Shown: in pieces, positions 54,256 through 63,188 of the stretch | Position numbering within the stretch: position 1 is the stretch's first letter | Layout: each line of letters opens with the position of its first letter | From: JBEBSD01 sp040394475 | GTDB lineage: Bacteria > Bacteroidota > Bacteroidia > Cytophagales > Spirosomataceae | NCBI GenBank assembly: GCA_040394475.1 | Contig: JBEBSD010000007.1 | Location: forward strand, 71,295 to 135,294 | Length of the DNA: 64,000 nt | Reading direction: 5' to 3' | Translations under genes and position numbers: made by a program | Notes under the pieces: generated by a model | What the model was told of the DNA's origin: nothing | What the model saw: only the letters and a program-made list of their open reading frames with translations | The model's database searches: none

Positions 54256-54507
54256 ATGACACTTGTAAACGAGCCGGTTGAAAAAAGTGCCAACCGCAAA
54301 AAATATTGCCGCTTCAAAAAAGCCGGTATCAAGTATATCGATTATAAAGACCCTAATTTCTTGTTGAAATTGGTCAACGAACAGGGAAAAATCCTGCCGC
54401 GTCGCCTGACCGGTACCAGTCTGAAGTATCAGCGTAAAGTGGCTCAGGCCATCAAACGTTCGCGTCATCTGGCCCTGATGCCATTTGTAGGGGATCAATT
54501 GAAATAA
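54256..54507 (+). CDS. rpsR: 30S ribosomal protein S18
   Basis: 83 residues. KKYCRFKKAGIKYIDYKD, RRLTGTSLKYQRKVAQAIKRSRHLALMPFV is the S18 rRNA-binding pattern (read here in two parts). 3 bases after rpsF. Confidence 0.97.
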   Translation: MTLVNEPVEKSANRKKYCRFKKAGIKYIDYKDPNFLLKLVNEQGKILPRRLTGTSLKYQRKVAQAIKRSRHLALMPFVGDQLK

Positions 54508-54533
54508 TCATTTAGAAGGTTCGTATTGAAGAT

Positions 54534-54977
54534 ATGGAAATCATACTGTTAACAGATATCGCAGGGATAGGTTATAAAAACGACATTCTTTCCGTAAAGC
54601 CCGGATATGGTCGTAATTACCTGATCCCTCAGGGCTATGCCGTCCTGGCGACTAAAACCAACCGGAAGGTGGTGGAAGAGAACATTCGCCAGGCAGCGCA
54701 TAAGGCTGAGAAATTAAAAAAGGATGCCGAAGAGCTGGCAGCAGCTATCGGTGAAACCACGTTGACGATCCCGGCAGTAGCCGGCGAAAGCGGTCGTATA
54801 TTCGGTCGTATTACAACGAACCAGATCGCTGAAGCGTTGCGGGTAAAAGGTTTTGAGATCGATCGTAAGAAAATTGCGATCGAAGATGTCAAAACACTGG
54901 GAAGCTACAGCGCTTTGCTGGATCTTCACAAGGAAGTGAAACATAAGGTAGCGTTTAATGTAGTGGTTGCCGAGTAA
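54534..54977 (+). CDS. rplI: 50S ribosomal protein L9
   Basis: 147 residues. N-terminal rRNA-binding domain (MEIILLTDIAGIGYKNDILS, GYGRNYLIPQGYAVLAT), long central helix (residues about 45-75) and C-terminal domain. 26 bases after rpsR; terminator follows. Confidence 0.96.
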   Translation: MEIILLTDIAGIGYKNDILSVKPGYGRNYLIPQGYAVLATKTNRKVVEENIRQAAHKAEKLKKDAEELAAAIGETTLTIPAVAGESGRIFGRITTNQIAEALRVKGFEIDRKKIAIEDVKTLGSYSALLDLHKEVKHKVAFNVVVAE

Positions 54978-54995
54978 TTATAATGGGCTTTCCCG

Positions 54996-55040
54996 GAAAT
55001 AGCGTGGCTACAGGTTCCTGTACTCGCGCTATTTCGTTTT
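54996..55040 (+). terminator. Nested hairpin terminator after rplI
   Basis: GAAATAGCG (54996-55004) pairs with CGCTATTTC (55027-55035); inside it ACAGG (55010-55014) pairs with CCTGT (55017-55021). GTTTTAT follows the outer stem. It lies 19 bases after the rplI stop and before hemW. Confidence 0.75.
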
Positions 55041-55070
55041 ATAGGGAGTTTGCCCGCATTGATTCGCCAG

Positions 55071-56195
55071 ATGCACCTTTACCTGCACATCCCGTTCTGC
55101 CGCCAGGCTTGTTATTACTGCGATTTTCATTTCAGTACCAATACCACCGTACAGTCGGAAATGGTACAGGCGATGGTACGGGAGCTAGCGCTTCAGCAAA
55201 ACTATTTGCCGGGACCTGAATTGCAAACGGTTTACTTCGGAGGAGGAACTCCGTCTCTTTTGACGGAAGCAGAACTGGAGGCATTACTCGGCGCGGTTGG
55301 CAGGTATTACACCTTATCCGATGAAGTGGAAATTTCACTGGAGGCCAACCCGGATGATCTGGATACGGAGAAAATAAAGCTGTTGAAACGTGCAGGCGTG
55401 AACCGGCTGAGCATCGGGATACAATCATTTCATGACCCGCATCTGAAAATGCTTAACCGGCTGCATTCCGGAAAAGAGGCTGAAGAGGTCGTGAAGAAGG
55501 CGCAGGACGCCGGAATTACCAATATTTCGGCCGATCTTATTTATGCGATCCCCTCTCCGGACCATGGTATTCTGGAGCAGGACCTGGAGCGGATAACGGA
55601 CCTGAACATTCCGCATCTCTCTGCTTACTGCCTGACCATTGAACCCAGGACCGTTTTTCATAAGCGGGTAAAGGACAAGCAAATGGCTCCTGTAGAAGAC
55701 AGGTATGCAGCGGAACAGTTCGAATATGTGGTGACCGGGTTGGCCGGCAAAGGGTATGAGCAGTACGAGATCTCTAATTTTGCGAAAGAACAGCAATATT
55801 CCCGGCATAATACGGCATATTGGCAGCGAAAGCCCTATCTGGGTATCGGGCCGAGTGCCCATTCCTACAGTGACACGAGCCGGCAGTACAACGTAGCCAA
55901 TAACGCTCAATACCTGAAGGCGCTGGCGGCCGGAACCGTGCCGGCTACCAGGGAAGCGCTGACGACGGCAGACCAGGTCAATGAATACCTGCTGACCGGT
56001 TTACGGACCAAATGGGGGTGCCGTTGGGAGGTGCTGGACCAGTTATCAGGAGGGGAATTTCGCGAGTACAGCCGGAGTATCCTGAAAGAGCACGCCGGAC
56101 GCGGCTGGATCCACCTGTTGGAGGATAAGCTGCTGCTGACCGAATCCGGCAAGTTATTTGCCGATCGCATTGCATCCGATTTATTTCTCGTGTAA
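55071..56195 (+). CDS. hemW: Radical SAM haem chaperone HemW
   Basis: 374 residues from the ATG at 55071 (MHLYLHIPFCRQACYYCDF), the conserved family start; a longer frame adds seven residues. Radical SAM cluster at Cys10, Cys14 and Cys17; GGGTPSLL and RLSIGIQSFHDPHLKMLNR are typical of the coproporphyrinogen oxidase-like group. HemW binds haem and inserts it into respiratory enzymes; it lacks the activity of HemN. The last 15 bases overlap the end of the convergent GH9 gene. Confidence 0.92.
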   Translation: MHLYLHIPFCRQACYYCDFHFSTNTTVQSEMVQAMVRELALQQNYLPGPELQTVYFGGGTPSLLTEAELEALLGAVGRYYTLSDEVEISLEANPDDLDTEKIKLLKRAGVNRLSIGIQSFHDPHLKMLNRLHSGKEAEEVVKKAQDAGITNISADLIYAIPSPDHGILEQDLERITDLNIPHLSAYCLTIEPRTVFHKRVKDKQMAPVEDRYAAEQFEYVVTGLAGKGYEQYEISNFAKEQQYSRHNTAYWQRKPYLGIGPSAHSYSDTSRQYNVANNAQYLKALAAGTVPATREALTTADQVNEYLLTGLRTKWGCRWEVLDQLSGGEFREYSRSILKEHAGRGWIHLLEDKLLLTESGKLFADRIASDLFLV

Positions 56196-57932
56196 TGCTT
56201 CCAGCGCCCAGGAAAGATAAACCAGGGGTGCATTCCAGTTAATGGCTATTTCGTTGGAGGCATAGGAGCAATATACATCCGTATAGGATTCATCGGGATT
56301 GTTGCCGGGATAGGAATTGCACTGATCCTGCTGGCCGGGGTTAGGACCGCCTGCAAGCAAGCCGGGAACGGGTTCTGCGACAGCATCTGCCGCTGAGGGC
56401 CTGTGGTGCGGGTGGAGCACGCGTTTGCTGCCAAATCCGGTGACAAAGCAATAACCGGTGGCATTCCGGCCCAGCAGGTAATCGAGGTTGCCGGATGCCG
56501 TATGGAGGTAATGTGTTTTGTTGGTTAACCGGTACGCCTGCAGCAGCAGGATTCCCTGGTTGGCAGCCACCGCGTTGCTGCCCCATACAAAGTCTCCGGC
56601 TGTCCGGCCCATGGCCGTATAAAAAGGTGTTTTTGCTAAATCATCCGACAAGGCATCGGCAGCGGCCAGAAGCTTAGCGGTGGCGGTGCGAAGAAGCGGT
56701 TTGGCCTCCGAAGGAAGCGTGCGCTCGTGCCGCAACAGGGAATAACAGGCCAAAGGAAGAACCTGGCTCCAGGAAGGCACGGGTAACGGCGAGGTTGCCT
56801 GCAGGTCGATTGCTGTCAGGTATTTTTTGTTCCTGGTTGTAAGGTACAGTTCTGCCGCGGCCCAGGTGAGTTCGTCCGCGCTGTTGCGGTCGCCATAAGC
56901 ACCTGTTACGATATCGGGATCGAATGTACGGTTCATAAACCCCTGATCGTAGTAAACCTGCGGATTGTTTTCTGCCCAAATCCATGCTTTCTCAGCGGCG
57001 GCCAGGCACGAGTCGGACAGTCCGGGAAGCTGTCGTTTGAAGGAACCGAAGATGCGGGCCGACTGAGCCATTACGGCGGCAAAATCCAATGTGGCTGTAA
57101 CTGATTTTTGAACCACATAACGGATTTCCCTGGCCGCATGCGGCATGACGGTGCCGTCAAATTTCGGGTTGGTCAGTTTGTGGTAAACACCTCCGTCTCC
57201 CGGATCCTGCATGGTCAGCAGCCATCGTATATTCCAAAGGGCTTCGTCGAGAAGGTCCGGGATACGGTTGCCGCTTTCGGGGATACGAACGGCGAACCCG
57301 CGGGTGAATTGCGGGAAGTCTTCGTAAAGCGCCAACAAAGTGGCCGTGGTAATACCGGAATTAACGACGTATTTGTTGTAATCCCCGGCGTCGTACCATC
57401 CTCCGGGAGAAGCAATTCGGGCGCCTGCCGGTCGATTGGGGGAAGAGGCGGAGGGATGGACGAATACCACGGTATCGGGATGTCCGGCCGGACGGTGCCA
57501 TTTTCCGGCATACTTTCCGGGGAGCGGCGTGGAGGCCCGCTGGTAATAGAAGCCCTTAAGAGCGGCATGCGCCAGTTCCCGATGGATGTTCTCCCGTATT
57601 TCGAAAGGGGGAGAAACTGCCCCGTCCGACAGGTATACCTCGTATATCCCGGGAGTTTGTAAAGCGGAGAAGTCGGCAACACGCGCCTGTTTGCCGGAAT
57701 GGGGATTGGTCCCAACGGGCCCCAGCTGTCCCGAGAAAACGGCCCGGGAAGTTCCTTTAAGGCGGATCGTGTAGGTATCGGAGGATGCATTCCGGACCAG
57801 GGCTATCTTAGGGGACTTCGGATAAAACCCGAGTTGATTCAGCAAAACAGGCTCACCCGCCGGCTGAGCAACAACTACGGTCGCGAAAAAGGGCAAAAAG
57901 GTAAGAACAGTTTGTAAAACCCGTAGCATCAT
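56181..57932 (-). CDS. Glycoside hydrolase family 9 (endoglucanase-type)
   Basis: 583 residues with a Sec signal peptide (about residues 1-22). Ig-like CelD N-terminal domain (VLLNQLGFYPKSPKIALV; about residues 29-113), then an (alpha/alpha)6 barrel. Catalytic base pair in GGWYDAGDYNKYV (Asp181, Asp184) and acid Glu561 in ASNEIAINWNAPL. GH9 enzymes hydrolyse beta-1,4-glucans such as cellulose or glucosamine-containing chains. The conserved layout means activity is likely. No SusC/SusD pair is near, so it is not part of a visible utilisation locus. Confidence 0.92.
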   Translation of the reverse strand: MMLRVLQTVLTFLPFFATVVVAQPAGEPVLLNQLGFYPKSPKIALVRNASSDTYTIRLKGTSRAVFSGQLGPVGTNPHSGKQARVADFSALQTPGIYEVYLSDGAVSPPFEIRENIHRELAHAALKGFYYQRASTPLPGKYAGKWHRPAGHPDTVVFVHPSASSPNRPAGARIASPGGWYDAGDYNKYVVNSGITTATLLALYEDFPQFTRGFAVRIPESGNRIPDLLDEALWNIRWLLTMQDPGDGGVYHKLTNPKFDGTVMPHAAREIRYVVQKSVTATLDFAAVMAQSARIFGSFKRQLPGLSDSCLAAAEKAWIWAENNPQVYYDQGFMNRTFDPDIVTGAYGDRNSADELTWAAAELYLTTRNKKYLTAIDLQATSPLPVPSWSQVLPLACYSLLRHERTLPSEAKPLLRTATAKLLAAADALSDDLAKTPFYTAMGRTAGDFVWGSNAVAANQGILLLQAYRLTNKTHYLHTASGNLDYLLGRNATGYCFVTGFGSKRVLHPHHRPSAADAVAEPVPGLLAGGPNPGQQDQCNSYPGNNPDESYTDVYCSYASNEIAINWNAPLVYLSWALEALHEK

Positions 57933-57978
57933 AATCAGGAATTGGACACATTCGCCGCAAAAATACAGAATTGTGGGT

Positions 57979-58041
57979 AGGTTTTAGGTGTTGGGGAATA
58001 GGTTTTAGGTGTTGGGTGTTAGGGAACAGGTTTTAGGCATA
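57979..58041. repeat. Period-7 tandem repeat (AGGTTTT/AGGTGTT type), 9 units
   Basis: AGGTTTT, AGGTGTT, GGGGAAT, AGGTTTT, AGGTGTT, GGGTGTT, AGGGAAC, AGGTTTT, AGGCATA in one register. It is the complement of the CCTAACA family and includes GGGGAAT and AGGGAAC, units like those in the array at 18986-19495. Confidence 0.9.
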
Positions 58042-58071
58042 GGGTGTCCGGTAGCAGAGCAGACGGCCGAA

Positions 58072-58141
58072 AGCTGATAGCCGACTGCTGATAGCCGATA
58101 ACCGACAACCGACAGCCGATGGCTATCAGCTGACAGCTAAC
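58072..58141. repeat. Period-7 tandem repeat (AGCTGAT/AGCCGAT type), 10 units
   Basis: AGCTGAT, AGCCGAC, TGCTGAT, AGCCGAT, AACCGAC, AACCGAC, AGCCGAT, GGCTATC, AGCTGAC, AGCTAAC in one register. It is the complement orientation of the TATCAGC family. It lies upstream of gcvH. Confidence 0.92.
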
Positions 58142-58220
58142 CCAAAATCAATTTGAAATTTTGCCCCGGCTCTTGTATCTTGCGTGCCGAATTTAGTCGT
58201 TCAAAGCAAAAAACCTTGTT

Positions 58221-58601
58221 ATGGAATTTCCTCAGCATTTAAAGTACACGCAGGATCACGAATGGCTGCTTCTGGAGGGTGATAGTGCCACCATTGGGAT
58301 CACCGATCACGCCCAGGGCGAATTGAGTGATATTATTTATGTGGACGTCACCACAGTAGGAGAAACCCTTGAGCAAGGGCAGGTGTTTGGAGTGGTAGAG
58401 GCGGTGAAAACCGTGTCGGATTTGTTTTTGCCCGTCGACGGCGAGATTATTGAGCTCAATCCGGAACTGGATGGCGCCCCTGAGCTGCTGAATTCGGATC
58501 CTTATGGAAAGGGATGGATTATCAAAGTAAAATTAACCGACCCCGGCCAGGCCGATCATCTGCTGTCAGCAGATGCGTATAAAACGTTCATTGGATATTA
58601 A
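58221..58601 (+). CDS. gcvH: Glycine cleavage system H protein
   Basis: 126 residues, the normal length. Lipoyl-lysine is Lys63 in VVEAVKTVSDLFLP. Carries the aminomethyl group between the P and T proteins of the glycine cleavage system. gcvT and gcvP are not in the window, so it is unlinked. Bracketed by heptamer arrays on both sides. Confidence 0.96.
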   Translation: MEFPQHLKYTQDHEWLLLEGDSATIGITDHAQGELSDIIYVDVTTVGETLEQGQVFGVVEAVKTVSDLFLPVDGEIIELNPELDGAPELLNSDPYGKGWIIKVKLTDPGQADHLLSADAYKTFIGY

Positions 58602-58604
58602 AAA

Positions 58605-58632
58605 AAGAAGCTCCGCCGGGAGCTTCTTTTTT
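58605..58632 (+). terminator. Rho-independent terminator after gcvH
   Basis: AAGAAGCTCC (58605-58614) and GGAGCTTCTT (58619-58628) form a stem with loop GCCG and a T-run to 58632. Confidence 0.93.
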
Positions 58633-58654
58633 ATAAAGGCAGTAGAAACAGCAA

Positions 58655-58717
58655 CCTAACAGCTAATACCTAACAGCTATTACCTATTACCTATTACCTA
58701 ACACCTAACACCTAAAA
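58655..58717. repeat. Period-7 tandem repeat (CCTAACA type), 9 units
   Basis: CCTAACA, GCTAATA, CCTAACA, GCTATTA, CCTATTA, CCTATTA, CCTAACA, CCTAACA, CCTAAAA in one register, ending 20 bases before the start codon of the dihydroorotase-like gene. Confidence 0.93.
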
Positions 58718-58737
58718 TACCATCACCTAATTAATAC

Positions 58738-60024
58738 ATGAAAGTACTGTTTAAAGCAGTTACAATTTTCCGGAAAGGAAGTGAATACCACCAGCAGACA
58801 CTTGATCTGCTACTGGAAGACGGGAATATTGCGGCGGTCGGGCACGAATTGACAGCGGAAGGGGCAAGGGTGATAGCCGTTCCGGGACTTTGCGTGTCAC
58901 CCGGCTGGGTAGATATGCGGGTGGCATTACGCGAGCCGGGACTGGAACAGGAGGAAAGTTTCGCAAGTTTGAAAGAAGCTGCCGCAAGGGGGGGCTTCAC
59001 GGGACTGGTGCTGTTGCCCAATTCCAGCCCTGTAGTGGATACCAAGGACACGCTTCAGTATATCCGGCAGCAGGGCCAGGCAGGCGCCGTTCATTTTTAT
59101 CCAACGGCAGCGGTGACAAAAAAAGCAGCAGGCGAGGAGTTTTCGGATATGATGGATTTGTACTATGGAGGGGCAGTAGCCTTTACCGATGGCGACCATC
59201 CGATTCAGAACAGCGATATTTTCCTGAAATCGCTGCTCTATCTCCAACCCCTGAATGCGCTGCTGATCAGCCGCCCGGAAGACCATAATTTGTCGGTATT
59301 CGGTCAAATGCATGAAGGAGTTACCAGTACCTTGCTGGGGCTGAAGGGAATCCCTTCCCTGGCAGAAGAAATGATGATTATCCGGGATCTGCAATTGCTG
59401 GAATATGCCTTGTCGGGCGGGAGGCTTGCCGCTGTTACGCCTTCTTTACTGCATTTCTCGCTGTTGTCGACCCAACGGGCCGTAGAACTGGTCCGGGACG
59501 CAAAGGCCAGAGGCCTGCCGGTGTCTTGTGACGTTGCCGCCCATCAACTGGCTTTTGACGACACGGTCCTGCATACGTTTGATACGAATTTAAAAGTAAG
59601 CCCGCCGTTACGATCGGCTGCCGACCGGACAGCGCTCCTGGAGGGATTGGCAGACGGGACGATTGATGCCATCGTTTCGGGCCACACCCCGCATGCACCG
59701 GAAAATAAAGACCGGGAATTTGATCTGGCCGCATTCGGAATGACGGGCCTGGAAACAGCGTTTTCACTGAGCTGCATGCATAGCCGCCTGCCGCTCGAAA
59801 CACTGGTAGACAAACTGTCCCTTTTCCCGAGACAGATTTTGCGGTTGCCGCCGGTACCGGTAGCGCCGGGCCAACCGGCCAATCTGACGTTTTTTGAACC
59901 GGATGCGGAATGGGTCTTTAGCAAAACCTATTCCCGTTCGAAAAATACACCCTTCCTGAACCAGCCGCTGAAAGGAAAGGTGAGGGGAATCGCTAACCAG
60001 GGGGAATTCCGCTGGTTTGACTAA
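58738..60024 (+). CDS. Dihydroorotase-like protein lacking metal ligands
   Basis: 428 residues with the amidohydrolase fold of dihydroorotase (PNSSPVVDTKDTL, HEGVTSTLLG, KVSPPLR, GMTGLETAF). The first metal motif HxH is missing: the expected DxHxHxRxPG reads DMRVALREPG at residues 59-68. The catalytic Asp of the DHAPH motif is also lost: IVSGHTPH at residues 312-319 has Gly315. So it is probably not a working dihydroorotase and may act as a structural partner or have another role; related Bacteroidota homologues show similar decay. Two DUF4199 genes follow on the same strand. Confidence 0.85.
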   Translation: MKVLFKAVTIFRKGSEYHQQTLDLLLEDGNIAAVGHELTAEGARVIAVPGLCVSPGWVDMRVALREPGLEQEESFASLKEAAARGGFTGLVLLPNSSPVVDTKDTLQYIRQQGQAGAVHFYPTAAVTKKAAGEEFSDMMDLYYGGAVAFTDGDHPIQNSDIFLKSLLYLQPLNALLISRPEDHNLSVFGQMHEGVTSTLLGLKGIPSLAEEMMIIRDLQLLEYALSGGRLAAVTPSLLHFSLLSTQRAVELVRDAKARGLPVSCDVAAHQLAFDDTVLHTFDTNLKVSPPLRSAADRTALLEGLADGTIDAIVSGHTPHAPENKDREFDLAAFGMTGLETAFSLSCMHSRLPLETLVDKLSLFPRQILRLPPVPVAPGQPANLTFFEPDAEWVFSKTYSRSKNTPFLNQPLKGKVRGIANQGEFRWFD

Positions 60025-60037
60025 CCAATAATCGGGA

Positions 60038-60595
60038 ATGCAATCAATTATCGCTTTTTTTAATAAACCTCTGCTTAAAATTTCACTGGCAATCGGCCTG
60101 CTTACGGGTTTGCTTGCTTTTGGGTATTTTCTGGGATTGTATTGGCTGGACGTTACGCCGCTGGGCAATATCCGGGTGCCTGATTTTGGGATCCATCTTA
60201 TTATGATGGGGTTTGCCTGTTGGTATTATCGCCGTAAAATCGGTCATGGATTCCTGCATCTCTGGGAGGCGCTGACGATTTGCTACGTTGTCAATATGGT
60301 GGCAGCCTTCATTACCGGGTGGTTGATTTACTTCTTTATTACTTTTGAAGATCCGCAGATCTATACCGATTACCTGGCTAATTTGCGGGAGCTTATGCTG
60401 GAGGGGAAAGAGCAGCTGGTCGCCAATATCGGAGAGCCTGAATTTGAAAAACTGCTGGCCGGAGTAGCGAACAACAAGCCGGCTGATGTTATTTCCGATG
60501 AAATCAGTAAAAAATTCTTGCTGGGAATTATTCCGATCTTAATTATTTCCCTTATTTTCAGAAAACAAAAGTTGGTGACAGAGGAACGTAACTGA
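60038..60595 (+). CDS. DUF4199 membrane protein (first of two)
   Basis: 185 residues with four predicted membrane helices (for example LLKISLAIGLLTGLLAFGYFL, IVNMVAAFITGWLIYFFI and a C-terminal one in GIIPILIISLIF). A loop of about 65 residues separates helices three and four. DUF4199 is a Bacteroidota family of unknown function, often in pairs near dihydroorotase-like and glycosyltransferase genes. 13 bases after its neighbour. Confidence 0.8.
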   Translation: MQSIIAFFNKPLLKISLAIGLLTGLLAFGYFLGLYWLDVTPLGNIRVPDFGIHLIMMGFACWYYRRKIGHGFLHLWEALTICYVVNMVAAFITGWLIYFFITFEDPQIYTDYLANLRELMLEGKEQLVANIGEPEFEKLLAGVANNKPADVISDEISKKFLLGIIPILIISLIFRKQKLVTEERN

Positions 60596-60658
60596 ACCTC
60601 TGAAGACCTGTTACAAAGCCAGTAGGTATCTTAATCATTCATAAAGCCTGAATTCATT

Positions 60659-61174
60659 ATGCAAGAAGACGTATCTGTTACCAAAGTAGCCATACGGGTT
60701 GGCTTACTTTTGGGGATTATCATCGGGGTGTATACCATCATCCTTTACATTACCGAGCTGGAGCAAAACAAAGTGCTGGCCTGGGGAGGGGTCGCCTTTT
60801 TAATAGGGGCGATTTTTATTGGAATGAAGGAATATCGTAAACAGAATAATGATTTCATGTCGTACGGACAAGGGGTGGGACTGGGATCTCTGATTGCTGC
60901 AATCGGCGGATTGCTGAGTGCGATGTTTACCACCTTTTACATCCGTGTAATTGATATGACGCCTATCCAGCGGGGACTGGATGTCACCCGGGAAACGTTG
61001 GAAAAGCAGGGAATGGACGACAGTAAAATTGACGAAGCCCTTGAGATGGCTGAGAAGTTTCAGACACCGGGGATGATGTTTGCCCTGGGAGTAGTGGGGA
61101 CGCTGGTGATGGGGCTGGTCATTTCCCTGATTGTGGCAGCTATTTTGCAGAAAAAACGTCCTGTTTTTGAATGA
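60659..61174 (+). CDS. DUF4199 membrane protein (second of two)
   Basis: 171 residues with four helices (KVAIRVGLLLGIIIGVYTIIL, LAWGGVAFLIGAIFIGMKEY, LGSLIAAIGGLLSAMFTTFYI, FALGVVGTLVMGLVISLIVAAIL; each listed in part). Same family as the preceding gene, 63 bases away. Function unknown. Confidence 0.8.
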   Translation: MQEDVSVTKVAIRVGLLLGIIIGVYTIILYITELEQNKVLAWGGVAFLIGAIFIGMKEYRKQNNDFMSYGQGVGLGSLIAAIGGLLSAMFTTFYIRVIDMTPIQRGLDVTRETLEKQGMDDSKIDEALEMAEKFQTPGMMFALGVVGTLVMGLVISLIVAAILQKKRPVFE

Positions 61175-61207
61175 CCTTTTCGAAGGGTAATCAGTTTCCA
61201 ATCGTAG

Positions 61208-61936
61208 ATGTTAGCCATTTTTCGTAAAGAAATAAGCAGTTTCTTCAATTCCCTGATCGCTTACGTGGTGATGGCCGTATTCCTGACGGCTGTAGGACTC
61301 ATGGTATGGGTATTTCCTGACACCAATGTGCTCGATTACGGATATGCGGATATGGGTGTTTTTTTTAGCTTGGTGCCGTTTGTGCTGCTATTCCTGATCC
61401 CGGCTATTACCATGAGGGCAATTGCGGAGGAAAGCCGCAACGGGACACTGGAACTGTTACTTACGAAACCCCTGGGTGACTGGCAGCTCGTTGTGGGGAA
61501 GTTTCTCGCCAACTGGCTGCTGGTCGCGCTTACACTGATGCCGACGCTGCTGTATTATTACAGCCTTTACCAACTGGGTAACCCGCCGGGCAATATTGAT
61601 GCGGCTGCCGTGGCCGGCTCTTATATCGGGTTGCTGCTCTTTAGCGGAGCCCTGACCGCAATGGGGATATGGGTGTCGTCCCTCGGCGATAACCAGATCG
61701 TTGCGTTCGTACTGAGTGTATTTCTGGGGTTCGTATGGTATATGGGATTCCGGGCAGTGGCCGATTTATTGGTATCAGGATGGGTGGCGCGTTTCTTTTA
61801 CTGGCTGGCATTGGACCAGCAATACCAGGCTTTTGGAAAGGGGCTGATCGATTCGAGGAATGTGATCTATCTGCTTTTGCTGATTTTTTTCTTTCTTTAC
61901 CTGACCTGTCAGCGGATGGTCGCATTGCGCCGCTAG
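61208..61936 (+). CDS. gldF: Gliding motility ABC transporter permease GldF
   Basis: 242 residues with six predicted membrane helices. N-terminus MLAIFRKEISSFFNSLIAYV and the conserved RAIAEESRNGTLELLLTKPL segment (about residues 70-89) match GldF, the permease of the gliding-linked ABC transporter with GldA and GldG. gldG normally follows directly, but here the gene ends in a 4-base overlap with a convergent oxidoreductase. gldA and gldG are not seen in the window. Confidence 0.9.
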   Translation: MLAIFRKEISSFFNSLIAYVVMAVFLTAVGLMVWVFPDTNVLDYGYADMGVFFSLVPFVLLFLIPAITMRAIAEESRNGTLELLLTKPLGDWQLVVGKFLANWLLVALTLMPTLLYYYSLYQLGNPPGNIDAAAVAGSYIGLLLFSGALTAMGIWVSSLGDNQIVAFVLSVFLGFVWYMGFRAVADLLVSGWVARFFYWLALDQQYQAFGKGLIDSRNVIYLLLLIFFFLYLTCQRMVALRR

Positions 61937-63030
61937 GCTTCAATTGCAATGCGGGCGCCTCCTTTCCGGAGCGATTCGTATACGGCATCAACTACTTTCA
62001 TGTCCTTTAACCCCTCTTCTCCTGAAACATTGGGATCAGGTTTGTTGTGGAGGATACAGTCTGCAATGCCATCCATCTGAAGGGTTTGGTGCGTTAGCGC
62101 AGGCTGATCCATCGGCCCTTTATGGGACCTGCCTTTGATCGGACCGTAGCCATAGGCCGGGCTGAGTTCTGCAAAGCCTTTGTCGCCGATTACATAGAGC
62201 CGTTCGTAATGATTGAAGTTGTAAGTGGTGCCGCACGAGGCAATGATGCCGCTGGCAAAGCCGAGTTGAAAGGTAACTGTCTCGTCGACTTCTGCAAACT
62301 TGACCGGGTCGGTCTTCGCTTCCTGGGCAGTTACCCATACCGGTTCTTCACCCGTTGCATACCGCGCCCCGTTAATCGCATACACTCCCACGTCCATCAT
62401 TGCCCCGCCTCCGGCCAGGGCTTTTTTAAGACGCCATTGGTTCGGATCCACGGCCCGGAAGCCCATATAGGTATTGACATGCTGAATTTTTCCGAATTCT
62501 CCCGCTTCACGCATCCGGATCAACTCTCTGGTAAAGGGTTCGAAATGAAGCCGGTAGCCAATATAGAACCTGACGTTGGCTTTCCGGCAGGCTTCGATCA
62601 TCTCCAGCGCCTGGCTGGCATTGTCGGCAACAGGTTTTTCGCAAATAACATGCTTGCCGGCGGCTGCGATCTGCAGGACGTGCCGGTGATGGAGAGAATT
62701 GGGAGTGATGACGTAGACGGCATCGATATCCGGGTTGTTCCGGATCTGAGAAACCGTATCGTAGTTATAAATGTTTTGGTCAGGAATGTTGTATCGCTGC
62801 TTCCACGCAGCTGCCTTGGAAGGCGTGCCGGTTACTAACCCGGACAGGGTGGCCAGCTGGCATTGCTGCATGGCTTCTGCAACACGGGTGGCGTAACCAC
62901 CCAGTCCCATGAGTGCTACACGCAGTTTACGATCGGCCCGGGGCGCACTGCGGGCAGGGAATAAAGGTAAGGTACTGATACCGATTCCGGCGGTCAGCGA
63001 CTGAAGGAAGTCTCGTCTCGTACTCATCAT
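61933..63030 (-). CDS. Gfo/Idh/MocA family oxidoreductase, Tat-exported
   Basis: 365 residues. Twin-arginine signal (STRRDFLQSLTAGIGIS), so folded and exported with cofactor. NAD(P)-binding Rossmann part RKLRVALMGLGGYATRVAEAM (about residues 33-53), then EKPVADNASQA and the C-terminal Gfo/Idh/MocA beta sheet domain. These enzymes act on sugars or sugar derivatives, and exported ones are common in Bacteroidota glycan use. Two ATG codons in a row at the start. Convergent with gldF. Confidence 0.9.
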   Translation of the reverse strand: MMSTRRDFLQSLTAGIGISTLPLFPARSAPRADRKLRVALMGLGGYATRVAEAMQQCQLATLSGLVTGTPSKAAAWKQRYNIPDQNIYNYDTVSQIRNNPDIDAVYVITPNSLHHRHVLQIAAAGKHVICEKPVADNASQALEMIEACRKANVRFYIGYRLHFEPFTRELIRMREAGEFGKIQHVNTYMGFRAVDPNQWRLKKALAGGGAMMDVGVYAINGARYATGEEPVWVTAQEAKTDPVKFAEVDETVTFQLGFASGIIASCGTTYNFNHYERLYVIGDKGFAELSPAYGYGPIKGRSHKGPMDQPALTHQTLQMDGIADCILHNKPDPNVSGEEGLKDMKVVDAVYESLRKGGARIAIEA

Positions 63031-63188
63031 AATTGCAGGGATAAGGCTTTATAGCGTATAACGACTATTAAAGTTAAGGATTTGTCGGATAAGAAGAGAC
63101 AGCTTATTGCCGTTTGGCATAAATCTTTTAGTATTTCCCCAAGCAACCGCGCTTTCCTGATCGGGTGTTTGTATGGATAAAAAGCAAA

